DNA from: Pseudomonadota bacterium
Lineage (GTDB): Bacteria; Bdellovibrionota; Bacteriovoracia; Bacteriovoracales; Bacteriovoracaceae
NCBI GenBank assembly: GCA_027487515.1
Contig: JAIYDL010000016.1
Span: forward strand, 248,001-312,000
Length of the DNA: 64,000 nt
Direction: 5' to 3'
The position numbers and the translations under genes were made by a program. The notes beneath the pieces were generated by a model. The model was given only the letters and a program-made list of their open reading frames with translations. It was not told the DNA's origin and searched no databases. This document shows, piece after piece, positions 18,957 through 26,460 of the stretch (positions within the stretch are counted from its first letter, which is position 1; each line of letters begins with the position of its first letter).

Positions 18957-19764
18957 ACTGAGCTACCAGGACTTCGCTCGCTCGATCCTCGAGGGCGAAA
19001 CTCTGGAGAGTAAGCTGCTCGCGGCACCGGTGCACTGGGAAGGCTGGTCCCCGTACGAGATTCCGCGGCATCCGGGAAGAAAAGGCCGGCTCGCTTTTTC
19101 TGAGAAACAGATTAAGTTTCCCAAGGCCCATCACCTCTCCGGGCGGGAGAACAAGGCGATCGCCCTTCACAGTTTCGCCAACCACGAACTCCTCGCCATC
19201 GAAATGATGGCGACGGCGCTCTTGATCTATCCCCACGAAACCGAAGACGACGTGCGCTTCAAGAAAGGGATCCTTACGGCGCTCCGGGATGAGCAAAAGC
19301 ACTTAAGTCTCTACGTCGGTCGGCTTCGAGAGCTGGACTTCGATTTCGGAGATTTTCCACTGAACGATTACTTCTGGCGGCAGATGGAAAAGCTCACGAC
19401 GCCGGCCGCCTACACGGCGGTGATGGCGCTAACATTCGAGGCCGCGAACCTAGATTTTGCCCAATACTATGCTCGGATTTTCCGCGAGAGCGGCGACCTT
19501 CAAACGGCCGAGATCCTAGACACTGTCCTGGCCGATGAAGTCGCCCATGTGGCGTTCGGAGCGCACTGGATGAAAAAATGGAAACAGGATGCGGATCTCT
19601 GGACCTACTACCAGAGCATCCTCCCGTGGCCCCTCACTCCCGCGCGGAGCCGAGGCATCGACTTCGACGTCGACCTTCATCGCCGAGCGGTGGGGGATGA
19701 CTCTTTCGTGAAGTCGCTTGTGGCCTTCGAGGATCCCTTCAAGGTGACGAAGCGGACGCGCTGA
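18925..19764 (+). CDS. DUF455 ferritin-like di-iron protein
   Basis: 279-aa protein with the four-helix di-iron carboxylate pattern: NHELLAIEMMAT, LRDEQKHLSLY (ExxH), LTFEAANLDFA and VLADEVAHVAFG (ExxH). This matches the ferritin-like DUF455 family, of unknown reaction, related to oxidases and hydroxylases such as MiaE. ATG 18925 was chosen because it begins the conserved protein; it lies inside the 3' end of the helicase gene (32-bp overlap), implying translational coupling. A GTG directly in front (18922) is possible. Its stop shares one base with the next start. Confidence 0.82.
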   Translation: MQHRLSENTDKLSYQDFARSILEGETLESKLLAAPVHWEGWSPYEIPRHPGRKGRLAFSEKQIKFPKAHHLSGRENKAIALHSFANHELLAIEMMATALLIYPHETEDDVRFKKGILTALRDEQKHLSLYVGRLRELDFDFGDFPLNDYFWRQMEKLTTPAAYTAVMALTFEAANLDFAQYYARIFRESGDLQTAEILDTVLADEVAHVAFGAHWMKKWKQDADLWTYYQSILPWPLTPARSRGIDFDVDLHRRAVGDDSFVKSLVAFEDPFKVTKRTR

Positions 19765-20834
19765 TGGAACCTTCGGTGCCGAAGTCGATTAGAGTGAACG
19801 CTGACTACGAGCTTGCTCTTTTCACTGGGAAGGCCGGGGCCCGGATCATCAACGAATCCATCGAGTTCCTCGCCTTGTTCCTCGACGAGCGTCCTCTTTA
19901 CAGCCAAAAGTCCTATGCACCCGAGTATCTGCGGCACGTCGAGAACCTCACCCAAAGAGTTCCACGAGTGACTTCAAAAGGTCCCTTTGAGAATTGGTGG
20001 GGCCAGCTCGTGGACCTCCCCAAGGAGCGGCTTCTAAATTCCAAGGAAATCATCGCGCCATTTTCTCCGGAGACAACGCTCGTGTCTGTTCCCGCGGACT
20101 TCCGGCCTCAACCGGGGACTCAGTACCTTTTAAAATCACCCCACGGAATGTCCGGGCAGAACTTCCACATTTGGAATCCTGAGACTCCTCTTGAAACTCT
20201 GTCGTCGATGCTCGAGCGGTCTGGAAAACTCATCGCCGAACCACTGCTCCCACGGCACCGAGACTTTTCACACTACGTTCTCTCTCCCCGCGAAGTCATT
20301 TGCTACCAGAACCTCGTCGACGATCGCTTCCAGTACAGGGGGACCCTCTTTTCCAATCTCCAGGACCCGGCCGTTTCTTCTCTGAGCTTCTACTCTGAGG
20401 TTCGGCCCCAGAGCTGGGAGCAGTTCCAGGCAGCGTTTGAGCAGATCCGAAGCTTCGTCGCAGATCGGGGCATCGGAGGTGGCTACTGCGTGGACTCCTT
20501 TAGTTTTTTTAGAGACGGGAAGATCTTCCTCCGGACGATCACCGAGATTAATTACCGAAAGACCATGGGCCTCATCGCCTGGCTTCTCTCCCAGCGGTTG
20601 GCTGGCACGGAGACCTGGTCACTTTTTTTTCTCGTGCGGCCTCCGAAGCTTCCGGACGTCTTCGGCCACATCAACTCCCGAGTGAGGGAGGTCCCAGGGC
20701 TTTTTTATCTTTCTCCCGGAGATACTCGGTTCGAAGTCTTTCTCCTCACCGCACCCACGGCGGCGATCGGTTGGGCGAGGCTCGAGGATCTGCGAGCGCT
20801 ACTGCCGGACTGCGAGCTTCCGGTACAAGTCTAG
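19764..20834 (+). CDS. ATP-grasp-like protein of unknown substrate
   Basis: 356 aa. I do not recognise a named enzyme, but the layout fits ATP-grasp: a Lys/Gly strand-loop LLKSPHGMSGQNF (near 130), KLIAEPLLPRHRDFSHYVL, GGGYCVDSFSFF, and the metal-binding strand ITEINYRKTMG (near 265), analogous to the usual EINPR motif with Glu and Asn. It would ligate a carboxylate to an amine or thiol at ATP cost. Starts on the last base of the DUF455 stop (TGATG), so the pair is coupled and probably acts in one pathway. Its last 36 bp overlap the convergent aldolase gene. Confidence 0.6.
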   Translation: MEPSVPKSIRVNADYELALFTGKAGARIINESIEFLALFLDERPLYSQKSYAPEYLRHVENLTQRVPRVTSKGPFENWWGQLVDLPKERLLNSKEIIAPFSPETTLVSVPADFRPQPGTQYLLKSPHGMSGQNFHIWNPETPLETLSSMLERSGKLIAEPLLPRHRDFSHYVLSPREVICYQNLVDDRFQYRGTLFSNLQDPAVSSLSFYSEVRPQSWEQFQAAFEQIRSFVADRGIGGGYCVDSFSFFRDGKIFLRTITEINYRKTMGLIAWLLSQRLAGTETWSLFFLVRPPKLPDVFGHINSRVREVPGLFYLSPGDTRFEVFLLTAPTAAIGWARLEDLRALLPDCELPVQV

Positions 20835-21416
20835 GATGATCCGGCCCGCATCTTCGGCGGTAGCGCCGTAGGAAACGATCCCGTCGTCGTGGCCCTTCAT
20901 GACAAAGATTCCGGAGGTTTTCCCAACGATGAGCTTCGCGGCAGCTTCCGCCATGTCTTCCGTTCCATAGGCGACCTCTTCTCCGATGGCGTCGTAGGGC
21001 CCAGCGCTCAGCAGGTCCCAGAGCTTTTGATGGTGCACATGGAAAACGTAGTTCACCGCCCCGTTATCCCGGTAGATTGCGTAATGGGTGAGGGATTCGC
21101 TCGAAGGAGGAATGAGGCCCTCGGCCGTGACTGAACCTTTTTTCAGGTCGCAGTCTATGACGCGTGTGTAGTGATGGGCCTGAAGATGCGCGAGGTGCCC
21201 CGTTTGGCTCCCGGTGATGATGAAGGTCTTCACGCCGAGACGGGAGGAAAGATTCCCGTAGCCGATCTTGTCGATAGGGTATTCTCCAATGAGTCCAAGC
21301 TTAAAAAACAAGGCCCGCCACTTCTCGAGGGCGATGACTTGGTTCATCTCCGGCGCGGGCGCACGTTTTAGTGTCAGTTTAAACTTGATGACACCTTCGT
21401 CTCGGTTCGTCGTCAC
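20799..21416 (-). CDS. class II aldolase/adducin-family protein
   Basis: 205 aa with the class II aldolase fold: KIGYGNLSSRLG (substrate loop), TGSQTGHLAHL, PPSSESLTHYAIYR, HVHH zinc ligands (NYVFHVHHQKLWD) and the third His in VMKGHDDGIVSYG. Likely a metal-dependent aldolase or epimerase acting on a sugar phosphate or related aldehyde; substrate unknown. The GTG at 21416 has AAGGA 7 bp upstream on the minus strand. Converges on the ATP-grasp gene with a 36-bp overlap. Confidence 0.8.
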   Translation of the reverse strand: MTTNRDEGVIKFKLTLKRAPAPEMNQVIALEKWRALFFKLGLIGEYPIDKIGYGNLSSRLGVKTFIITGSQTGHLAHLQAHHYTRVIDCDLKKGSVTAEGLIPPSSESLTHYAIYRDNGAVNYVFHVHHQKLWDLLSAGPYDAIGEEVAYGTEDMAEAAAKLIVGKTSGIFVMKGHDDGIVSYGATAEDAGRIILDLYRKLAVRQ

Positions 21417-21447
21417 GGATAAGTCCTTGATGTCCGGTGGGATTTGA

Positions 21448-21475
21448 TTGCAAATAGCACGGGCCCATTTATAAT
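21448..21475 (+). promoter_or_regulatory. sigma-70-like promoter for stalk protein gene
   Basis: TTGCAA (21448-21453), 16-bp spacer, TATAAT (21470-21475). About 45 bp upstream of a strong GGAGGGG ribosome site. It overlaps the start region of the divergent aldolase gene. Confidence 0.6.
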
Positions 21476-21552
21476 GAGAATACTGGATAAGGAAGGCTTA
21501 GGACAAGACCCAATTCACAGGAGGGGTTATCCTCGACAAACTGCTCAACGAC

Positions 21553-22674
21553 TTGAAGTCTAAGCTGCCTTTTGGGAAGAAGCCCAACGCAGATGACGAC
21601 GAGTCCCAAGAGACCGATGAGACCGCCGATTCTCCTGATGGGACGGAAGCGACGAGTGTCGCCGTTGATGACCGTGGTACGGAAGAAAACGAGAAGGCAT
21701 CCCTCAAAGATCGTCTCAAATCTTCTCTCACCTCCATCACAAATCTCCGGAAGCTCAAAGAAGGGGACGAAGGCTTCGAGAAAAAGAAGAAGATCAGTCG
21801 TATCCTCCAAGTGAGCATCGGGCTCGGGGTTGTGGTGATCCTTCTTTCCGACGAAATCTTTCCTCCCGACGTTGAGACGACGGATGTCCCCGTAACGACC
21901 CTGAAGAAACGGCCCAAGGTGAAACCTCCTGTGGCGGAAGAGAAGAAAGTGGATCCTCCCACTGAAACTCCGACCGCCGAGGTTCCTACTTCTGAAACTC
22001 CGACCCCGGCAACTCCGACTGCAGAGGTTCCGGGCACAGAAGATAAAACTCCCTCACCGACGACCCAGACGCCTGCTGGACCCGGCAAAGAAACCAGCGA
22101 TGACTCACCAGTGGAGGTGACCTCAACGGAAGTTCCGACTGAGCCTGGCCCTTCAGTGACCGAAACTCCAACCCCGTCGACTCCGGCCACCGAAGCACCG
22201 TCCACTGAGACACCCGTGACCACGGAGCCGGGGACCGAAGTCGTCCAAACCGAAACTCCGACGACGGATACCCCGAGCGCTGAACCCACCACCGATACGC
22301 CTCCGGTCACCGTAGATTCCATCGACGGCTCAGAGACCACCACCCCCGGGGATGAAACCATCACAGATCAGATCCTCCAGGACCTCGAGAAGCAAGCGAA
22401 GGGTACGAAGCCAGTCGAGCAGAAAAAAGAGTACGTGACCCCTCCGGATTACGAGTACCGAGGCCGAGGCCTCGTTTACAACTGCCAAGGCAAGCACTGG
22501 GCCTGCGTCGATGCACCGAGCTTCCGGACCTGTGAGCAGAATCATTCTTCCGTGAAGTACCTGGGGAAAAAAATTGAATGCTATCCCCTGAGCGTCTACG
22601 AGACCCTGAAGGGCTGCGAGAGCATGCAGAACCGGATGGTCTCATCTAGCGCGAAGACTGAATTTTGTAACTGA
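21553..22674 (+). CDS. membrane-anchored protein with Pro/Thr/Glu stalk and Cys-rich C-terminal domain
   Basis: Not recognised. About 373 aa from TTG 21553. Layout: acidic cytosolic N-terminus (residues 1-80), one membrane segment ILQVSIGLGVVVILL (near 92-106), a periplasmic stalk of about 145 residues of imperfect repeats such as TETPTAEVPTSETPTPATP, and a C-terminal domain with seven Cys (YNCQGKHWACVD ... RTCEQN ... IECYPLS ... GCESMQ ... FC). The start is uncertain: the strong SD GGAGGGG (21520-21526) is followed at the right distance only by ATC (21529), with CTG at 21541 and TTG at 21553 further on; the frame is open from at least 21526. Convergent with the HD-GYP gene (3 bp apart). Confidence 0.75.
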   Translation: MKSKLPFGKKPNADDDESQETDETADSPDGTEATSVAVDDRGTEENEKASLKDRLKSSLTSITNLRKLKEGDEGFEKKKKISRILQVSIGLGVVVILLSDEIFPPDVETTDVPVTTLKKRPKVKPPVAEEKKVDPPTETPTAEVPTSETPTPATPTAEVPGTEDKTPSPTTQTPAGPGKETSDDSPVEVTSTEVPTEPGPSVTETPTPSTPATEAPSTETPVTTEPGTEVVQTETPTTDTPSAEPTTDTPPVTVDSIDGSETTTPGDETITDQILQDLEKQAKGTKPVEQKKEYVTPPDYEYRGRGLVYNCQGKHWACVDAPSFRTCEQNHSSVKYLGKKIECYPLSVYETLKGCESMQNRMVSSSAKTEFCN

Positions 22675-22677
22675 TGC

Positions 22678-23400
22678 CTACGCCGCGTTCTTGTTGAATC
22701 GTCGGTCTAAGAGGGGAATGTAGAACTGCTCTTCACCCTTCTTGGCTTCCTGGTGCATGCCTTCGATGAAGAGACGAACGAGAGTGGGATCGAACTGAGA
22801 TCCTGCGAATTGGTTGAGCTCGTCGTAGGCCACCTCGTAGGGAAGACCCTTCCGGTAGGGGCGGGTCGACGTCATCGCATCGAAGGTGTCGGCGATGAGG
22901 ATGATCCTGGCCGCCACAGGGATGGCCTCACCTTTGAGCCCGAGGGGATACCCCTTTCCGTCGAAGCGCTCGTGGTGCAGTTGAGCATTGACGGCCACTT
23001 TTTCAAAGTAAGGAAATTCTTTGAGGATCTCGAAGGAGTTTTCCGGATGCTGCTTCATCACAAGGAATTCTTCTTCCGTCAGTCGTGATGGTTTATTCAG
23101 GACAGCGTCGGGGGTTCCGATTTTGCCGATGTCATGGAAGATGGCCGAGAGTTCGAGCTCGTACATCTCGTCAGCGCTAAGGCCCGCCTGGGCCCCCGTG
23201 ACGAGGGAGAAGTAGGCGACGCGCATGCTGTGACCGAAGGTGTAGTTATCCTTCGCGTCGAGGGCCTTCAGGATGGTTCGGGCGGCCTGCTCGCTGATTT
23301 TTTTGTTGTCTGCCTTGAGACTTTCCACCTGCGACGCAAGACCCAGCAGGGACAGCGCCGTAGTCAGTGAGGGGAGCTCGAAGACGTTGTTCTTTTTCAT
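22678..23400 (-). CDS. HD-GYP domain c-di-GMP phosphodiesterase
   Basis: 240-aa protein almost entirely an HD-GYP domain: FHDIGKIGTPD supplies the HD, KQHP the next His, HHERFDGKGYP the HH and GYP motifs, and DTFDAMTSTRPYR the following helix. All catalytic elements look intact, so it probably hydrolyses c-di-GMP. No receiver or sensor domain precedes it, only about 35 residues of helix. ATG 23400 has GGAG 4 bp upstream (minus strand). Divergent from a degenerate SpoIIE-like gene across 160 bp. Confidence 0.9.
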   Translation of the reverse strand: MKKNNVFELPSLTTALSLLGLASQVESLKADNKKISEQAARTILKALDAKDNYTFGHSMRVAYFSLVTGAQAGLSADEMYELELSAIFHDIGKIGTPDAVLNKPSRLTEEEFLVMKQHPENSFEILKEFPYFEKVAVNAQLHHERFDGKGYPLGLKGEAIPVAARIILIADTFDAMTSTRPYRKGLPYEVAYDELNQFAGSQFDPTLVRLFIEGMHQEAKKGEEQFYIPLLDRRFNKNAA

Positions 23401-23560
23401 GCTTCTCCAGCAAACACGAAGACTATACCGGTGATCCTCGTCACCTGATAGTTTCTCTTCGGTTGTTTTGCAGAAAAATAAACGGTAAAATAATGGATAT
23501 CTCACGAGCGTATCTAAGCCCCGGTAACCACTGGCGTTTATCGACAAGAGGGCCTTAAAA

Positions 23561-24688
23561 ATGATCATCTTAGACGAGCGTAACTTTGTCCGACCGGCCC
23601 TCGAGTCAAAAGATTTTGGGATCTTCGATTTTTTTGAAGAACTCACCGTAGTGGACACCGCTAGCTTCTCCCAACTCGGGCTCACTCGTCGTGCCGATGT
23701 TCTTCTGATCGACGCTCGCACACTCCTTGGAAAGCGCCGTGGCCCCGACGACTTTCGTGCCGTTTTAAACACCTTCCTCGGTGCCATGTTCTTCTATGAG
23801 GCGACCGACGAGGAGGCGCGGAGGTGGGTCGAAGCTGAGGCACCACTCCTTTCGAAGATGATCGGTGGCCACGCACTTCCGATGCCGGAACTCAGCTGGA
23901 CCATCCTTTCAAACCAGCTCCAGTTCCTCTGGGGCCTCCTGGAGGATCAGCGGAAGCTTCAAAAGCACATGGCACAATTGAGCCTTGAGTTGGATCAAGT
24001 CTTACAGAATGCAGAAGAGGAAATGCATCGGGCAAAGCACCTGCACGCGGCGCTGGTCCCGCGCCGAACAGAAGAGATCCGCGGCATCCTCTTCCAGAAC
24101 CGCTACGCCGCAGGCAACGGCGGCGGAGGCGAACTCTACGATCTGATCCAAACGTCAACGAAAGTGTATCAGGTTCTTCTGTCGAGCCAGTCCTACCTCA
24201 TTTCGAGCGCCGTGATTGGACTCCTCGCTCAGCACAAAGACCGAGGCTTTGATCCCGAGGCTTTCTTGCGGGACTTCCGCACGGAGACCGAAACGATTAA
24301 TCGGGCACGCAAAACCAGGGCCGAAGTCGAGCTCCTTTTGACCGAACTCGATCTCGCTTCGCAGACCCTGACATTTCTGACTGACGGTAAGGCCGAGCTC
24401 CTCAGTTTAACAAAGGGTCTCATCAGGCCCGTCCGCGGCCAATCGATCCGCCTCGAAAAGGCAGAGAAAGTCGTTGTTTTCTCCCCGGGATTCCTTTTTA
24501 ATTGGAAGGAAGCTTGTCCCGGGAAATTGTTGGCCAATTTCATCGAAGGTCAGAAGCAGCTGCCTGCGGCCGAGGTTCTCACCGAGCTTTTCATCGCTCT
24601 CAAAGAAACCAGCGGCGCCGGATTTTTAAAAAGAGACGCGACCGTCGCGCTGATGGAGGTTACTCGACATGGCATTCATAAAGTATAG
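23561..24688 (+). CDS. degenerate SpoIIE/RsbU-like phosphatase homologue
   Basis: 375 aa. The N-terminal 120 residues resemble a receiver-like alpha/beta domain (MIILDERNF, ADVLLIDARTLL) without the usual phospho-acceptor pair. A coiled coil (about 125-165) leads into ALVPRRTEEIRGILFQNRYAAGNGGGGELYDLI, which parallels the RsbU/SpoIIE signature (LLP ... Y.PA..VGGDYYD). Here the metal-binding Asp of GGD is Glu and later metal Asp motifs are not evident, so catalytic activity is doubtful. Could be a partner-switching scaffold. ATG with AAGAGGG upstream. Its end overlaps the next gene by 20 bp. Confidence 0.55.
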   Translation: MIILDERNFVRPALESKDFGIFDFFEELTVVDTASFSQLGLTRRADVLLIDARTLLGKRRGPDDFRAVLNTFLGAMFFYEATDEEARRWVEAEAPLLSKMIGGHALPMPELSWTILSNQLQFLWGLLEDQRKLQKHMAQLSLELDQVLQNAEEEMHRAKHLHAALVPRRTEEIRGILFQNRYAAGNGGGGELYDLIQTSTKVYQVLLSSQSYLISSAVIGLLAQHKDRGFDPEAFLRDFRTETETINRARKTRAEVELLLTELDLASQTLTFLTDGKAELLSLTKGLIRPVRGQSIRLEKAEKVVVFSPGFLFNWKEACPGKLLANFIEGQKQLPAAEVLTELFIALKETSGAGFLKRDATVALMEVTRHGIHKV

Positions 24689-25319
24689 TTTCGCGCTTTT
24701 CTTCGCGCTCTCGAACGCCTACGCTCTGGAGGCCCGGTTTAGTCCGAAGAGCTGTCTTGATTCCTCCTACAAGATGAAGATGGTTCAGCGCGGTCCGCTC
24801 TTCGGACTCCTGAAGCAAGAGTTCGTGATTAACAAAAAAAATTGTCTCATCCACGTGACCCACCAGAAGTACCTGCCACGGGAATGGTTCGTCGACGTCT
24901 GCCGTGAACCCGTTCACATTAAAGTGACCTCCGCCACTGGAGTGGACGTGGCGAAGAAAGAAGTGAGTTGCCAGAACGTCGACAAGACCCGGGACACGTC
25001 TGACTTTTGTTCTCAGTTCTACGTCCTCATGGACGTGATCCAAGACGATGGTCTGATCTTCGCGGAGGGTGACCGGGACAACCTCGGATCCCACCACGGC
25101 AAGACCTACTGCACCTACTTACTCTTAAAGAAGTACCTCAACGAGTCGGTGATCTTTAGCCGCTACACCGAGGTTCCCGATATCTTCATCGAACCTGCGC
25201 AAGGATCACCCACACCGGCGAACCTCCTAAGGCCGGAACCTGAGGTCAAGAAAGAGAATCCGGAGGCGCGGGTTGAACCCACACCTTCCGGACCCTCGGA
25301 GTCTGTGACTACACTTTAG
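24669..25319 (+). CDS. small exported protein, unknown function
   Basis: 216 aa, no family recognised. A signal peptide (MAFIKYSFALFFALSNAYA) and six Cys in the mature part (SCLDSSYK, KNCLIHVT, DVCREPV, VSCQNV, DFCSQF, TYCTYLL) point to a disulfide-bonded periplasmic or surface protein. The C-terminal 40 residues are Pro/Glu-rich and probably unstructured. It overlaps the end of the SpoIIE-like gene by 20 bp, so it is likely translated from the same message. Convergent with the PLP enzyme (11-bp overlap). Confidence 0.75.
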   Translation: MAFIKYSFALFFALSNAYALEARFSPKSCLDSSYKMKMVQRGPLFGLLKQEFVINKKNCLIHVTHQKYLPREWFVDVCREPVHIKVTSATGVDVAKKEVSCQNVDKTRDTSDFCSQFYVLMDVIQDDGLIFAEGDRDNLGSHHGKTYCTYLLLKKYLNESVIFSRYTEVPDIFIEPAQGSPTPANLLRPEPEVKKENPEARVEPTPSGPSESVTTL

Positions 25320-26460
25320 CGAAAGCCGTTTCGAGGTCTCTGATCAGATCGTCGCCGTCCTCAATGCCGACGGAGAGCCGGATGAGGTTGTCGTAGATCC
25401 CGAGACCCTCCCGGACCTCTTTCGGGATCGAGGCGTGGGTCATGATCGCTGGGTGATCGACGAGACTTTCGACGCCGCCGAGGCTCTCGGCGAGAGCGAA
25501 GAGATGCACATTCTCGAGGAAGCGGCGAGACTCCTCGATGCCTCCCTTGAGGAAGAACGTGATCATCCCACCGAAACCTTTCATTTGTTTTTTCGCGAGC
25601 TCGTGCTGCGGATGAGATTTAAGGCCTGGGTACACAACCCGGTCAACCTTGGCGTGGCGTTCGAGGTACGCCGCAATCTTCAGCGCGTTCTGCTCGTGCT
25701 GCTTCATGCGCACTGCCAGCGTCTTGAGGCCGCGCAGAACAAGCCAGGAGTCGAAGGGTGACTGGCAAGGACCGATGGCGTTCTGGTAGAAGAAGATCTT
25801 ATCTCTGATCTCGTCGGAGTTAAACATGAGGGCGCCGCCGACGACGTCGGAGTGGCCGTTGATGAACTTCGTCATCGAATGGAGAACGATGTCCGCACCC
25901 TGGTCCAATGGATTCTGAAAGTACGGGCTCATGAACGTGTTATCCACGACCGTGAGCGCACCGTGCTTCTTCGCGAGGGCCGAGATGGCGGCGATGTCCG
26001 AGATCTTCAACAGCGGATTCGTGGGGGTTTCAAGCCACACGAGCGTTGGTTTGAACGCGGCGATCTCCGCTTCGAACGCCGTGACGTTCGTCGTGTCGAC
26101 GAACTTGAACTGGTGGATCTCCGGGAAGACCTTCGAGAAGAGGCGGTAGGTACCTCCGTAGACGTCATCCCCACAGAGGATCTTCGATCCCTTCGGGAGC
26201 ATGTGCATGATGAGCGTCGACGCCGCGAGGCCCGAAGCTGTCACGAAGCAGTGCTTGGCGTTCTCGGTTGCGGCGAGACACTCTTGGAGCCGGGTGCGCG
26301 TCGGGTTGTGCGAGCGCGTGTACTCGTAGCCTTTGTGCTCTCCCGGCGAGGACTGGACGTAAGTGGAGGTCTGGAAGATCGGCGGCATGATCGCTCCGGT
26401 TACCGGATCTGGCTCGCCACCGACGTGGATAACTTTTGTTTCGAACTTCATCTCTTTCAT
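25309..26460 (-). CDS. Cys/Met-metabolism PLP-dependent enzyme (cystathionine gamma-synthase/lyase type)
   Basis: 383 aa fold-type I PLP enzyme. YEYTRSHNPTR and ASGLAASTLIMHML bind cofactor phosphate, WLETPTNPLLKI, VVDNTFMSPYFQNPL and SMTKFINGHSDVVGG carry the cofactor Asp and Schiff-base Lys (SMTK). Sequence alone does not separate cystathionine gamma-synthase (MetB) from gamma-lyase. It follows gshA with a 4-bp overlap; gamma-lyase would yield cysteine, the substrate of GshA, making lyase an attractive inference. Last gene of the minus-strand operon. Confidence 0.92.
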   Translation of the reverse strand: MKEMKFETKVIHVGGEPDPVTGAIMPPIFQTSTYVQSSPGEHKGYEYTRSHNPTRTRLQECLAATENAKHCFVTASGLAASTLIMHMLPKGSKILCGDDVYGGTYRLFSKVFPEIHQFKFVDTTNVTAFEAEIAAFKPTLVWLETPTNPLLKISDIAAISALAKKHGALTVVDNTFMSPYFQNPLDQGADIVLHSMTKFINGHSDVVGGALMFNSDEIRDKIFFYQNAIGPCQSPFDSWLVLRGLKTLAVRMKQHEQNALKIAAYLERHAKVDRVVYPGLKSHPQHELAKKQMKGFGGMITFFLKGGIEESRRFLENVHLFALAESLGGVESLVDHPAIMTHASIPKEVREGLGIYDNLIRLSVGIEDGDDLIRDLETAFAKV

